64,000 bases of DNA from Aquimarina sediminis (GCF_002895435.1 NZ_POYJ01000002.1:744001-808000); one strand, 5' to 3'; shown: positions 1 to 10,044, counted from the first letter of the stretch. The notes: generated from the sequence alone by a model not told the origin. Translations and numbers: made by a program.

Positions 1-56
1 TAATATACGTTTTGTAAATTAAACCTGGATTATGCAGTCAAAAATCTACTACAGTT

Positions 57-386
57 TAATAAAAATATAGTGTAGTGATCACTGAACCCTTTGACTAGCT
101 TAGAACAGGTAAGTCGAGGTGAAAGCGGCACGATATGGATAGGGCTTCGAGTGCCTCAGCCCACACAGAGCATTGATAAAATATAGGTTTTGCATTCTGA
201 GGCTCTCGAAGGGTAAGGTTTCTTGGGGTGTAAGTATATTATGAGGTTTTCATAGCACCGGGCTTCGGCTACGCTCAGCCCTCAGGGGAGAATAGTTCAA
301 TTAAAACATAGTGTAGCAGTCACTGAATCCTTCGCCAAGACTTAGGGAACACGTAGCCGAAGTGAAGCGGTATAGATTCTTAGATC
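57..386. repeat. dispersed intergenic repeat, left cluster
   Basis: Non-coding stretch made of two repeat types. Type 1 (about 57-130 and again 300-373) carries a TAGTGTAG...TCACTGAA start and a GTCGAGGTGAAAGCGG / GCCGAAGTGAAGCGG end. Type 2 (about 198-302) runs from TGAGGCTCTCGAAGGGTAAG to the GGGCTTCGGCTACGCTCAGC core. Both types recur at 4359-4513 in the same orientation. The short inverted core (CACTGA...GAAGTG) is the sort of palindromic repeat scattered between flavobacterial genes. I see no protein-coding gene in 1-837. Confidence 0.7.
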
Positions 387-401
387 GTCAGAGTATAAAC
401 T

Positions 402-445
402 AAAGCCGAAGTACAACATTTACAGACCCTGTGTACTTCGGCTTT
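402..445. terminator. hairpin, probable terminator
   Basis: Perfect 14-base inverted repeat: AAAGCCGAAGTACA at 402-415 and its complement at 432-445, with a 16-base loop. There is no clear T-tract on either side, so the terminator role is inferred from position only. Confidence 0.5.
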
Positions 446-801
446 GAGATTAATCGCTATTATTTAAGGTAAAAAAATATCGCGAAAACTAATATTTAAA
501 ACTAATATGCATATGTTTTATATGAAAAAACAATAATGCTACTTAAACCATATTGTAAAAGTATAGTAAATAAATGTTTACTACGGCAAGACTTAGGTCA
601 AAAGGGGTTCTCTATAGATGAATTGAGTATTTTGTTTCGACGAATGGAAATACTTAATAGGAGAATGTGTTTCGATATTCCTCTCATTGGCTATTTGAAG
701 GGTTCTGTATTATATTATTGTTTAACTTTAAATAGATGACTTCTGGTTTCTAGCCTTTCACTTTTTATTGCAGTACCAAGTACATCAAAGCACTTCGATA
801 G

Positions 802-820
802 CACTTCGACAGGCTCAGTG
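802..820. repeat. short palindromic intergenic repeat
   Basis: CACTTCGACAGGCTCAGTG, an imperfect inverted repeat of the same kind as the cores of the repeats at 57-386 and 4359-4513. It sits just beyond the stop codon of the CHAT gene. Confidence 0.5.
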
Positions 821-837
821 TGACATCATTATTCATT

Positions 838-3800
838 TTAAACTTCCGACACCCGACCTCGGAATCTCTTGCGATACCAAAACAAGCCTCCTAAAGATAA
901 TAACAGCACAACTACTATAATCCAATACAGTAATGTGTTATTCCCAAAAGGAATGGGCGCAGCATCCCCAATCAGATAAAATGCTCCCCAGTAAAAAGGA
1001 TCTAATCGGTTGATATCTGCAGTGGTCAGGTATTGTAATTTCGCTTGTTGTAGTGCTTTTGCTTTACTCATCCCATCTTTGAGATTGGTATAAAAGTATT
1101 TCATTAGCTCTGGAGTGGTTTGATCAGATACCTCCCAGCTGGTGAGTAGCAAGCTTTTGGTACCCGCATATTGAAAAGCAGTACCCAAACTCATAATCCC
1201 TTCTCCCTTGGCAATTTTACCTGTTCCTGTGTTGCAGGCACTAAGCACGGTAAGCTCTGCGGGGATATCCAAAGCAAATAGCTCGTGGCTATAGAGTAAG
1301 TTATCCTCTATGGTGTCTTTGTTTTTGGTAAAATAGAGTTTAGAATTCTCAGGTCTTTCATTATCAACATCCCCATGTAGGGCAAGGTGCAGGATGTTAT
1401 ATTGTCCGGCATTTTTCTTAAAGTTGGTTTCTATCGCTTGTGATCCATAATAGTATTGCCCATCGATAATATTAGATATGGCTCTAATTTCTTTACGGGT
1501 TCCTGGCAAGTCGCCTTTTGCATCTCTGAGAGCAGCCAGGCTCATTGCCCTTGTTTCTCCAGTTTGTGTACTATCAGAAAATGAAAAAGCGAGGCATTCT
1601 TGTAATTGTTCAGTCTGTTCTTGTTGCTTAGTACCTCCAAACAATAGATTTGCCGAATTGGCATAGGTCACAGCATATTCTCTAAGCAGATAGGATAATA
1701 GTGCCGGGTTATTAGATTTATCATGTTGAGTCAGCAGTAACTCAAAATTAAGATGCCATAAGGAGCCATCAGGTATGATGATAAGGTTGTCTCCCACAAA
1801 TGTATTGGCAGCAGGAGCAATCAATTGATTGTATAAATGATGGGATTGCTGTTTAAAATCAGCAGTATTTTTATCAGCTATGGTTTTACGAAATTCTTCT
1901 ACTTGTTCAGTAAGTTTTGGAGTGGATAACTCTTGTACTGCGATATTGTTTTTAGAAATGGTAAAAGCGTAGGTAATACTATCTCCTGTAAAGAATTCTA
2001 ATACTGTAGTGTTATCATCTAATTGTTGTTGGATTTTTTGTACTGTAGCAATATCATCTTTGTACTTAAGCAGGTAGTATTTTGGATAGTTTTTTTCTAA
2101 TACGTGAGTTAAAGAATCCTGACGTCTATTGATATCAAATAGTTTATTTTCGAAAAGAGTGACTTTTGAGGTATCCATCTTTTTTTCTGAATATTCTTCT
2201 GTGATTTTGGATTGATAAAAAGCTTTATTAATTCTTAGCTCTTTTTCTACTGTTACCAGATTATTCGGTAAACCTGTAAAGTTTTTGGCATTAGCTTCGT
2301 TAAGCAGCTCTTTTAGGGTGTTGGATTTACTTTTTTCTGCATAGTAAAAAGCTTTTTCTAAGGATTGTTGACCTTTTTGCAATAGTTGAGCACCTATAGC
2401 ACCTTGGTAGGTTTCTTTGGCTTGTTTAGAAAAATCTACTTTGTCTTGATAATTAGTAAAGGTTTGTCGAATAGCATTGATTAGTGTATCTGCCTGTTGG
2501 TAGGTTTTGATTGCATCGCTAAGATGGTTTGAGTTATTTTCTTGATCATATAGCTTTTGGAATGTTTTAGCTTTTCCGGTCAATGTAGTCAGTAGAATAC
2601 TTTGATCTAGATATTGAGCTTTTGATTTAGTATTTGCTTTTATGGCTTTATCATAAAACAACAGGCTATTTGTATAGTCTTTTTGATAAAAATATACATT
2701 GGCAATATTGGTATAGGATAGGGCAACTTTTGGATGATGTTCTCCATATGCTTGCGATTGTATTGTAAGTGCTTTTTGGTAGTGTACTAATGAGTTAGTA
2801 TAGGCTTTGTCGTTGAAATAAACACTTCCTAAACTAGTATGAGAATCTGCTACATCAGGATGATTTTTTTTGAATAGATGAAGTCGAATTTTTAGCGCTT
2901 TATTAATGTAGTGCACTGCCGTATCATATTCTTTTTTGAGCTTGTATAACTTGCCAATATCATTGTAAGAATAGGCTATATCAGAGTTGTTTGTGCTGTA
3001 TATTTTTGTACGTATGTTTAATGCTTTTTGATAGTGCAATACCGCTTGATCATAATCTTTTTTTAATCGATATACATTGCCTATATTGTTGTAATTAAGT
3101 GCAACATGGGGATTTTGTTTCCCCCCAATTTTTTTATTACTATGAAGTGCTTTTTTTAGGTAATCTAAAGCTTTGGCATATTCTCCTTTATATTTATATA
3201 TTATACCAATATTGTTATATACTTGTTTGTCAGATTTTTCTTTGTTCTTTTCTGAAAGATTCTTTTCATTAATAATTGCCTTTTTATAAAAATATAATGC
3301 TTTATCATATTGACCTTTGTTTTTATAACAAATGCCTATACGATTAAGAGCACTAGTTATAGTATAATGTTTTTCACCATGCATATTGATAAGAGTGGAT
3401 AAATATTTTTTAAAATAAGTAAGAGCTATATCATACTCTCCTTTTTTTCTATATACATCGCCAATAACTTTTAATGTTTTTGAAGTAATTCTATTATTTG
3501 TATTTAGTTGTTTAGTTTTGCTTAATAAAGCTTTTTTTAGGTAGTTTAAAGCTTTATTGTAATGTTCTTTTCTATAGTGTGTAAGACCAATTTGAAAATA
3601 ATTGTGACGTGTCTCTAAGTGATCTAATCCAAGTTCCCTTTCTCTGATTAATCTTGATTTCTCATAATAAAACAATGCTGCACCATATTTTCTTTGCATA
3701 AATAAAGTGTTTCCAATATTAATATTTAAATGGGCGATTGAAAGCTTATTGGAAGAAAAAAAACCTTGTCTAATAGCTAACGATTTCTGATAGTATTCTA

Positions 3801-4218
3801 ATGCTATTTTGTAATCTTTTTTGTTTTTATGCCAGTAATAATGCCCAATATTATCATATGCAAATGCTTCTTCTATATTATTTTTTTGTAAATGTGTTTT
3901 GCTGGTGATTAAGGCTTTTTTTGCATTTAAGTGGGATTCTTCATATTGCTCTTTTTGTCTTAAACCTTCCGAGGTTTTATTATAACAACGAGCTACTCGT
4001 TCCCATGCTTTGGTCTTTTTATAAAGCGGCAATGCTTTTTCAAAATAGACAATAGAACTATCCAATTTTTTGTCAGTCAGCAACGAATCCGCTTTCTTAT
4101 AATATTGAGAAGCTAATAAGGTATCTTTTTCTATCTGGGCAGACATGGTGTGAGATAGTGTTGTAAAAAACAGGACTGATAGTAAAGAAGCTAGAGAAGA
4201 TGATAGCGCATTTTTCAT
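838..4218 (-). CDS. TPR-CHAT protein, secreted and membrane-anchored
   Basis: 1126 residues. An N-terminal signal peptide (hydrophobic run about residues 8-25, ending MSAQ) is followed by roughly a dozen 40-42-residue tetratricopeptide repeats (about 30-620, recurring A..YY.KAL... and GE..Y..AL.Y pattern), a helical linker and a C-terminal CHAT domain (about 770-1090). The caspase-like dyad is intact: His948 in LALHGD and Cys995 in LSACNTG. A transmembrane helix follows (about 1096-1114) with a short basic tail. The layout predicts a periplasmic TPR/CHAT part tethered to the inner membrane. CHAT domains are caspase-related peptidases or scaffolds in HetF-type and TPR-CHAT proteins; the substrate here is unknown. 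The gene stands alone between two copies of a dispersed repeat. Confidence 0.9.
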   Translation of the reverse strand: MKNALSSSLASLLSVLFFTTLSHTMSAQIEKDTLLASQYYKKADSLLTDKKLDSSIVYFEKALPLYKKTKAWERVARCYNKTSEGLRQKEQYEESHLNAKKALITSKTHLQKNNIEEAFAYDNIGHYYWHKNKKDYKIALEYYQKSLAIRQGFFSSNKLSIAHLNINIGNTLFMQRKYGAALFYYEKSRLIRERELGLDHLETRHNYFQIGLTHYRKEHYNKALNYLKKALLSKTKQLNTNNRITSKTLKVIGDVYRKKGEYDIALTYFKKYLSTLINMHGEKHYTITSALNRIGICYKNKGQYDKALYFYKKAIINEKNLSEKNKEKSDKQVYNNIGIIYKYKGEYAKALDYLKKALHSNKKIGGKQNPHVALNYNNIGNVYRLKKDYDQAVLHYQKALNIRTKIYSTNNSDIAYSYNDIGKLYKLKKEYDTAVHYINKALKIRLHLFKKNHPDVADSHTSLGSVYFNDKAYTNSLVHYQKALTIQSQAYGEHHPKVALSYTNIANVYFYQKDYTNSLLFYDKAIKANTKSKAQYLDQSILLTTLTGKAKTFQKLYDQENNSNHLSDAIKTYQQADTLINAIRQTFTNYQDKVDFSKQAKETYQGAIGAQLLQKGQQSLEKAFYYAEKSKSNTLKELLNEANAKNFTGLPNNLVTVEKELRINKAFYQSKITEEYSEKKMDTSKVTLFENKLFDINRRQDSLTHVLEKNYPKYYLLKYKDDIATVQKIQQQLDDNTTVLEFFTGDSITYAFTISKNNIAVQELSTPKLTEQVEEFRKTIADKNTADFKQQSHHLYNQLIAPAANTFVGDNLIIIPDGSLWHLNFELLLTQHDKSNNPALLSYLLREYAVTYANSANLLFGGTKQQEQTEQLQECLAFSFSDSTQTGETRAMSLAALRDAKGDLPGTRKEIRAISNIIDGQYYYGSQAIETNFKKNAGQYNILHLALHGDVDNERPENSKLYFTKNKDTIEDNLLYSHELFALDIPAELTVLSACNTGTGKIAKGEGIMSLGTAFQYAGTKSLLLTSWEVSDQTTPELMKYFYTNLKDGMSKAKALQQAKLQYLTTADINRLDPFYWGAFYLIGDAAPIPFGNNTLLYWIIVVVLLLSLGGLFWYRKRFRGRVSEV

Positions 4219-4358
4219 AAGAGATACTGTATTGCTCTATATATTAATAGCAAATAACGTAAAAATGTTACCTTATTGTTGGAGAATAATACAGAAATTG
4301 ATTTCTATTCTCTGTTTTTAGCATGGCTATGTTGCGTATATTAAAGGGTCTCGTGCCT

Positions 4359-4513
4359 TGAGGTTCTCGAAGGGTAAGGTTTCTTGAGGTGCAGATGTAT
4401 TGTGAGTTTTTCATAGTGCCGGGCTTCGGCTGCGCTCAGCCCTCGGGGGAAGGATAGTTTAATCAAGAATATAGTATAGCGGTCACTGAGCGTAGTCGAA
4501 GTGAAAGCGGTAT
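4359..4513. repeat. dispersed intergenic repeat, right copy
   Basis: Same sequence type and orientation as 198-373: TGAGGTTCTCGAAGGGTAAG, then GGGCTTCGGCTGCGCTCAGC, then TATAGCGGTCACTGAGCG and GAAGTGAAAGCGG. Together with the left cluster it brackets the CHAT gene as a direct repeat. Nothing else is seen in 4219-4617. Confidence 0.7.
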
Positions 4514-4617
4514 CCTATAAAAACCCAATGTATTTTTATCGCTGAGTAGTGAAAAACCATTCCAAGTGAAAACAAAGGATTTCTAACATATTCATAGCTG
4601 GATATTATCCATATTTT

Positions 4618-4625
4618 TATCTTTG
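4618..4625 (+). promoter_or_regulatory. tyrS promoter -7 box
   Basis: TATCTTTG fits the Bacteroidota TAnnTTTG -7 element exactly and lies 25 bases before the ATG of tyrS. Confidence 0.55.
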
Positions 4626-4650
4626 CTGCTCTTAATTGAATTATAGCACG

Positions 4651-5946
4651 ATGACCAAAAATTTTATAGAAGAACTACGCTGGAGAGGGATGTTGCATGA
4701 TGCCATGCCTGGGACCGAAGAATACCTGATAGAACAAATGAGATCTGCCTATGTGGGGTTTGATCCTACTGCCGATTCATTGCATATCGGTAATCTGGTT
4801 CCTATTATGTTGTTGGCGCATTATCAAAGAGCAGGGCATAAGCCTTTTGCTTTGGTAGGTGGGGCAACAGGTATGATTGGTGATCCTTCAGGGAAATCGG
4901 CAGAGCGTAATCTACTCGATGAAAAAACATTGCGTCATAATCAAGAGGCTATAAAATCACAATTAAGTAGATTTCTGGATTTTGAAAGTGATGCTGCTAA
5001 TGCTGCTGTACTGGTAAACAACTATGATTGGATGAAAGAGTTTTCGTTCCTGGAGTTTATCAGAGATGTCGGTAAACATATTACCGTAAACTATATGATG
5101 GCCAAGGATTCTGTTAAAAATAGAATTTCTTCTGAGTCATCAGAAGGAATGTCATTTACAGAATTTACATACCAACTGGTACAAGGATACGACTTCTTAC
5201 ATCTGTACAGAGCTCATACATGTACACTGCAGATGGGAGGAAGCGATCAGTGGGGTAATATCACCACAGGAACAGAATTAATCAGAAGAATAGCTGGAGG
5301 AAAAGGATATGCATTAACCTGTCCGTTGATCACGAAATCAGATGGATCTAAATTTGGTAAGTCTGAAGGAGGTAACGTATGGTTGGATGCTAAACGAACT
5401 TCACCATATAAATTCTACCAATATTGGTTAAATACTAGTGATGAAGATGCAGAAAAATACATTAAGATTTTCACATTTTTGACCGAAGAAGAGATAAAAG
5501 CTTTGGTTGCACAGCATAAAGAAGCACCACATCAGCGAATTTTACAGAAAAAACTGGCAGATGAAGTTACCGTAATAGTACATTCTCAAGAAGATCTGGA
5601 TAATGCAATTAAAGCATCTGCAATTCTCTTTGGGAAATCTACTTCTGCCGATCTAAAAGATCTGGATGAGGCTACTTTTTTAGATGTGTTTGATGGAGTG
5701 CCGCAGGCAGAAATTACAAAAGACAAAATAGCTGAGGGATTGGATATCATAGGCGCTCTTGCAGAGCAAACAGGTTTCTTAAAATCTAATGGAGAAGCCA
5801 GACGAGCACTAAAAGAAAATTCTATATCAGTGAATAAAGAAAAAGTTACCGATGGGCATTCGGTAACAGAAAATGATTTGATCAACAATCAGTTTGTCTT
5901 ATTACAACGAGGTAAGAAAAATTATTTTGTTATACGAGTAGTGTAA
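4651..5946 (+). CDS. tyrS: tyrosine--tRNA ligase
   Basis: 431 residues from the ATG at 4651; an in-frame TTG at 4636 only adds five unconvincing residues. Class I aminoacyl-tRNA synthetase that charges tRNA-Tyr. Visible: [13 protein letters not shown] (HIGH signature), [10 protein letters not shown] tyrosine/tRNA pocket, KFGKSEG (KMSKS-type loop of bacterial TyrRS), and a C-terminal S4-like RNA-binding domain ([21 protein letters not shown]). Length and motif order match the family. It has its own promoter, and a convergent YHS gene follows after a hairpin. Confidence 0.98.
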   Translation: MTKNFIEELRWRGMLHDAMPGTEEYLIEQMRSAYVGFDPTADSLHIGNLVPIMLLAHYQRAGHKPFALVGGATGMIGDPSGKSAERNLLDEKTLRHNQEAIKSQLSRFLDFESDAANAAVLVNNYDWMKEFSFLEFIRDVGKHITVNYMMAKDSVKNRISSESSEGMSFTEFTYQLVQGYDFLHLYRAHTCTLQMGGSDQWGNITTGTELIRRIAGGKGYALTCPLITKSDGSKFGKSEGGNVWLDAKRTSPYKFYQYWLNTSDEDAEKYIKIFTFLTEEEIKALVAQHKEAPHQRILQKKLADEVTVIVHSQEDLDNAIKASAILFGKSTSADLKDLDEATFLDVFDGVPQAEITKDKIAEGLDIIGALAEQTGFLKSNGEARRALKENSISVNKEKVTDGHSVTENDLINNQFVLLQRGKKNYFVIRVV

Positions 5947-6018
5947 AAGCACAATCTTGATATCTAGACTGTGCCTTGCTAATATCGTGTTGCAAGGACT
6001 GTTTATTCAATAAAACAA

Positions 6019-6053
6019 CAAAGCCTACAAGAAAGGACTCTTCGTAGGCTTTG
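6019..6053. terminator. terminator hairpin between convergent genes
   Basis: CAAAGCCTAC (6019-6028) pairs with GTAGGCTTTG (6044-6053). On the minus strand the stem is followed by TGTTTTATTG. It can serve both tyrS and the YHS gene. Confidence 0.65.
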
Positions 6054-6113
6054 TCAACTAACCAATCAATTATTGAAAAAACTTAGCATTACATGTAGCT
6101 CAATAACACTACA

Positions 6114-6569
6114 TTACTTTTTTACTTTTATTTTTTGCCAATTTATATCTGCTTCTTTTTGCAGTTTTACGGCACCTTTTTTTGTCCATTTGTCTAGTGT
6201 GTTTATCCCCCAGGAGTTATAAAACAGGTAGAGCTTGTCATCTCTTATTTCAAAAGTTTTTGGGTCAATATCTACTTTTTCACTATTTACTGCTATCGCA
6301 TAGGCGCAATAGCCTCCATATTGAGGAACAAATTTATCGGGACTTTTTTTAAACTTATCTAAGTTCTTCTGATTAACAAATTTGTATTTTACTCCGTCAT
6401 GAGTGGTTACAAACTTACTATTCCCTTTAACCGCTGTATTATTAAAATACTCGGTAACGTCATATCCTTCTGCTATAAAACTTTTGTCAGTGTTATAATC
6501 AATTTTTTGAGCATTAGAATTCGTCGTGAAAACAAACCCTAAAAAAAGTAAAACAAAGATTTTTTTCAT
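6114..6569 (-). CDS. secreted YHS domain protein
   Basis: 151 residues with a signal peptide (MKKIFVLLFLGFVFTTNSNAQ). The body is a YHS-type domain: GYDVTEYFNNTAVKG, a THDGVKYKFVNQKN strand pair and FVPQYGGYCAYA with a single conserved Cys. YHS domains are thought to bind metals such as copper. Flavobacteria carry many such periplasmic proteins of unknown exact role. Monocistronic, with its own terminator. Confidence 0.85.
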   Translation of the reverse strand: MKKIFVLLFLGFVFTTNSNAQKIDYNTDKSFIAEGYDVTEYFNNTAVKGNSKFVTTHDGVKYKFVNQKNLDKFKKSPDKFVPQYGGYCAYAIAVNSEKVDIDPKTFEIRDDKLYLFYNSWGINTLDKWTKKGAVKLQKEADINWQKIKVKK

Positions 6570-6666
6570 TTTATAAGCATGTTGTGATTATAGGTAGTGG
6601 GTCGATAAAAAATCGACTCCTTACAATTTTAACCTAAATTTCACATGCTTTTAGTAGTAATTTCTT

Positions 6667-7185
6667 CTACAGTAGGAAATTAGTGGTCTCCGGATAAGGA
6701 ATTAGTGCACTTATCAAGAGACTGATACTATCTTTTGCAATCAAAGTGATTGATAGTAAGGTAGCAGTAACCACAACTGCCGAGGCTACATTATTTTGTT
6801 GGATATCTTTAAATTCATTTACCCCTTTGGTCAAGGCCGAAAAAAGTAAAAAGACAGAAGTGTTGATGATTAAGGCAAAGACAAATCCTATCAATAAGTA
6901 TAGTCCTGAGTATTGAATAATTTTTGCAAAAGAGATGCTGTCTTCTCCAGACATTGATATTCTAATCATATTGGTGATAGAGGGAATAATCTCTCCAAGG
7001 ATCATACCAATAGAGAGGATAATCCCTGCGGCAAAAATAGAAAAAGCCATATTGTCTTCTCTTAGAGAGATGTTCTTAAAAAATACTTTTTGCAGGATCT
7101 TAAAAGAGATGTATAAAATGAGTACAGAAACCACAATGGCTAATGCTATTTCGATAAAGGCGAGGGTTAATAGTTTGGTTTGCAT
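6667..7185 (-). CDS. DUF350 family membrane protein
   Basis: 172 residues with about five hydrophobic segments (roughly 7-32, 47-68, 88-113, 130-150 and the C-terminus). The pattern resembles DUF350 proteins (E. coli YjfL type), whose function is unknown. It is the last of three tightly packed genes; the transglutaminase-like gene ends only four bases upstream of its start. In E. coli, yjfL lies next to yjfC, an ATP-grasp glutathionylspermidine-synthase-like gene, so DUF350 tends to sit beside amide-bond chemistry. Confidence 0.7.
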   Translation of the reverse strand: MQTKLLTLAFIEIALAIVVSVLILYISFKILQKVFFKNISLREDNMAFSIFAAGIILSIGMILGEIIPSITNMIRISMSGEDSISFAKIIQYSGLYLLIGFVFALIINTSVFLLFSALTKGVNEFKDIQQNNVASAVVVTATLLSITLIAKDSISLLISALIPYPETTNFLL

Positions 7186-7189
7186 AATG

Positions 7190-8212
7190 TTATGTGTTAG
7201 TGAGTACGATATGCCAATGATTTACATTGTCAAAATTTTTGGGTAATGTACCAATCGTAAAATGTTTATTTGTAGTCTCCCAGATGTAATATCGTTTTCC
7301 GTTTTGTACTTTATATAATCCTTTTGCCGGGATATGTAATCCAAGAACAGAGTGCTTGTAAAAATCACTATTCAATATGGCTACATCATATCCAAAATAG
7401 CTAAGAATGGCATAGATAATTACGGTTCGAGTGTCACAATCTCCTTTTAGATTACCCATAAAACCAACGGGGTTCTGGATTCCAAAAGGAATATTACCAA
7501 TACAACAATCGGTACATTTTTCTAGTATCACCCGAATTGACTCTTCATATGCTTCAGGAGATTGGCATTGGTTTTCAAAAACGAAAGCATATGGGATATC
7601 CTGTATAAAGGTAACGACCATCTCTGCAAATTCGAATTGATTTAGCTGGTTTGTGCTTTTTATTGAAGCTAATTCTTTAAGGATTAGATCAAGCTTTGGG
7701 GTATCGGTAGTTGCCAGATACTGATATAGCTTTCCCCAGGATTGTGTTTTGTGTCTTGGGATACTACTGGCATATTTTCTTTTTGAAGAGATATAGTCTT
7801 TTTCACGAACAGAGAATTTTCCTTTAAACGTATTGCCGTAGTTATCTTTCCACTGTCTGTTTTGGCGTAATAAAACTATAGAATCTCCATTTTCTACTGT
7901 TGTCTCGCGATAAATATATTCTGAGATATCGGATTTTTGATTTTCTATAGATAGTGGGATATTGTCTAGTATATGTCGTAATCCTATTAAGGATAAAAGT
8001 AGAAGACCACTATAGGTCATATAACGCCAGTGAAACCTTTTTTGGCTATAGCCATCCAGTTTTCCTACTAGCCAGGAGAGAAATAAAAGGGCTAGTATAA
8101 AGGAAGTAAATAAAGAGACCGGAAAAAAGGATTGTATTACACTGCTCCCAATTAGAGAGAGCAATACTATTGCGGGAAACGTAAAACAGCCTAATTTACT
8201 TTTTGTAGCCAT
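7190..8212 (-). CDS. membrane-anchored transglutaminase-like protein
   Basis: 340 residues. Three N-terminal hydrophobic helices (about 9-30, 31-49 and 66-83) precede a soluble domain. The C-terminal third carries what looks like a papain/transglutaminase triad: Cys in NLKGDCDTRT, His in DFYKHSVLGL and an acidic residue in YYIWETTNK. Many bacterial transglutaminase-like proteins act as proteases or amidases rather than crosslinkers; the substrate cannot be told. A second cysteine-rich patch (KCTDCCIGN) is unusual. Genes on both sides are 3-4 bases away, so it is part of an operon. Confidence 0.7.
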   Translation of the reverse strand: MATKSKLGCFTFPAIVLLSLIGSSVIQSFFPVSLFTSFILALLFLSWLVGKLDGYSQKRFHWRYMTYSGLLLLSLIGLRHILDNIPLSIENQKSDISEYIYRETTVENGDSIVLLRQNRQWKDNYGNTFKGKFSVREKDYISSKRKYASSIPRHKTQSWGKLYQYLATTDTPKLDLILKELASIKSTNQLNQFEFAEMVVTFIQDIPYAFVFENQCQSPEAYEESIRVILEKCTDCCIGNIPFGIQNPVGFMGNLKGDCDTRTVIIYAILSYFGYDVAILNSDFYKHSVLGLHIPAKGLYKVQNGKRYYIWETTNKHFTIGTLPKNFDNVNHWHIVLTNT

Positions 8213-8215
8213 GGT

Positions 8216-9196
8216 TTATAATGCCATTAAATTACAGCCTCTGATATCGCTATGGTCAAATCTACCAATAATTTCAAAACTACCATCGGTATATACTTTT
8301 CCTAGATCCTGAGTAGCAATAAAAGAACAAGAATTGATATTAGCTAAATCCATAATATTTACTCCTCCGGTTTTGTTTTTTGGTAATAAGGTAAGAGCAT
8401 CTTCGGGGTTTCTGATAGAAACCTTCATCCAGGGCGGGCAGTAAAAAATACCATCACCTTTAGAATACCCTTGTGATAACAGCTCTGTCATGCCATATTC
8501 ACTATGGATTTTATTGATACCGAATCCTTTTTTAAGAATTTGATGTAATTCTTCGCGAATGATTTCTTTTCTTCGACCCTTCATACCGCCTGTTTCCATA
8601 ACGATAGTAGTTTCATTTAATTGCAAATCATAGTTTTCTACCAGATCTAATAAGGCAAAAGAAACTCCTAGCAGTAATATCTTTTCTCCTTTGGCTATTA
8701 GTTGTTGGAGTGTATTGACCAGTTTTTTAATATCATGTAGATAAAATCCGCTTTTGGGATGTTTACTATCTTCAATTAATTTTTCTGCCATATATACAAG
8801 AGAAGATCCCTCTCTTTCTAGGTAAGAAGGTAATAGTGCCAATACGACGTATTCTGTAATGTCTCCATAAAAATGCTGAAATCCTTTTCTGAAGCTTTTT
8901 TCGTAGACACTAATATCACTTACATAATGTTTGCTGGTAATGCTACCTGTAGTGCCGCTACTGGTAAAAATTTTGTGTATTAAAGATTGGGTGCTTACTA
9001 TTTTTTCTTGTTTAAAGAATTGTATGGGTAAGTAAGGTATGTTATCAATATGTTTTACAGAAGTTTTTGTAATGCCCAAAAGGTTACAGAATCTCTGATA
9101 AATTACATTGTTGTGATATTGATGGTTAAAAACACGCAACGCTAATCGCTCAAAATCGGTATCGTTTTGAATAGAAAAAATAGTGTCAGCCTGCAT
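8216..9196 (-). CDS. LuxE-like acyl-protein synthetase
   Basis: 326 residues of the adenylate-forming LuxE/PaaK fold. Visible are the ATP-binding loop FTSSGTTGS (about residues 97-105), the METGGMKGRR segment and EYGMTELLSQGY, the acidic motif typical of this family. LuxE activates fatty acids as acyl-AMP and passes them on as thioesters; the substrate here is unknown. First gene of the LuxE - transglutaminase - DUF350 operon (gap of 3 bases to the next gene). Confidence 0.8.
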   Translation of the reverse strand: MQADTIFSIQNDTDFERLALRVFNHQYHNNVIYQRFCNLLGITKTSVKHIDNIPYLPIQFFKQEKIVSTQSLIHKIFTSSGTTGSITSKHYVSDISVYEKSFRKGFQHFYGDITEYVVLALLPSYLEREGSSLVYMAEKLIEDSKHPKSGFYLHDIKKLVNTLQQLIAKGEKILLLGVSFALLDLVENYDLQLNETTIVMETGGMKGRRKEIIREELHQILKKGFGINKIHSEYGMTELLSQGYSKGDGIFYCPPWMKVSIRNPEDALTLLPKNKTGGVNIMDLANINSCSFIATQDLGKVYTDGSFEIIGRFDHSDIRGCNLMAL

Positions 9197-9326
9197 AAGA
9201 TTTGTTCAACAAGATTTGCAGAACAAAGGTATAAAATTGAAGTTTACAGATGTTCAATTATACAGAATAAAGAGTATTTAATCAGTTTAAAATTATTTAG
9301 ATAGAAAACACAGGGTATCACCTAAG

Positions 9327-9671
9327 TTAATTACGCAGTAATTTTAAAGTAGCTGTATTATCTCCTTCTTTAATACGAACAACATAAACCGCAGGTGGTA
9401 AAGATGATATGTTTAATTGTTTTCCAATCAGTACTTTAAACATAACCTTTTCTCCCAATACAGTAAAAACAGAGACTGTTTTGGTTAAATTTTTGGTAGA
9501 AGTAATGTTTAGGATATCACCATTAGCAGGATTAGGAAATATGCTTAATCCATCAATTTTTACATTTTTGGATTGTTGTCTTTCGGCAGTATTGGATTGT
9601 GCTTGAACTCCTAGGGTTGAGGAAAAGCATGCGAAGCCAATAAGTATAAGTAGCAAGTAGATTTTTTTCAT
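9327..9671 (-). CDS. short protein with a type IX secretion sorting domain
   Basis: 114 residues: signal peptide (to about residue 25, VQAQS), a short linker, then a complete type A C-terminal sorting domain (LSIFPNPANGDILNI ... SVFTVLGEKV ... AVYVVRIKEGDNTATLKLLRN split over residues 45-114). Such domains route proteins through the type IX secretion system to the cell surface. Here it has almost no cargo, so it is either a remnant of a larger protein or a stand-alone small surface protein. Confidence 0.85.
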   Translation of the reverse strand: MKKIYLLLILIGFACFSSTLGVQAQSNTAERQQSKNVKIDGLSIFPNPANGDILNITSTKNLTKTVSVFTVLGEKVMFKVLIGKQLNISSLPPAVYVVRIKEGDNTATLKLLRN

Positions 9672-9979
9672 ACAAAAAATTTATTTTGGGATGATAAATA
9701 TACAACATTAAAATTAAAAATGTAAGAAAATGTAGGTGTACTTGTCTGTAATACAATATATCTATGTTCTCACCATATTTCAATTACGGTTTAAGCGCAT
9801 ATTTGTTCATCCTTTATCATTTGATTTCTTACAAAAGTCAATTTCAGGAATTTCTTAAAACTCCAAAATGACTTCGGTTTAGGTTTTGATATTCAAAAAT
9901 AATGCCGCATATTTGTGACATCATGAAGTTATAAAAGAATTATGTACATAATTGTGCGCATAGAGACCTCCTCGATTTA

Positions 9980-10007
9980 GAAGCTAAGAATTTCTTCTTA
10001 GTGCTTC
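9980..10007 (+). other. leader hairpin before the MATE gene
   Basis: GAAGC-TAAGAA (9980-9990) pairs with TTCTTA-GT-GCTTC (9995-10007), 38 bases before the ATG of the MATE gene. It may be a leader structure or a weak terminator. I see nothing else in the 373 bases 9672-10044. Confidence 0.35.
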
Positions 10008-10044
10008 CATTTTCCTTTAATTCATACTATAATTCTTTACAATC

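Noticed and set aside
536..739. 67-codon frame near the left end
   Set aside because: No recognisable domain, no promoter, and it lies among dispersed repeats. Likely chance.
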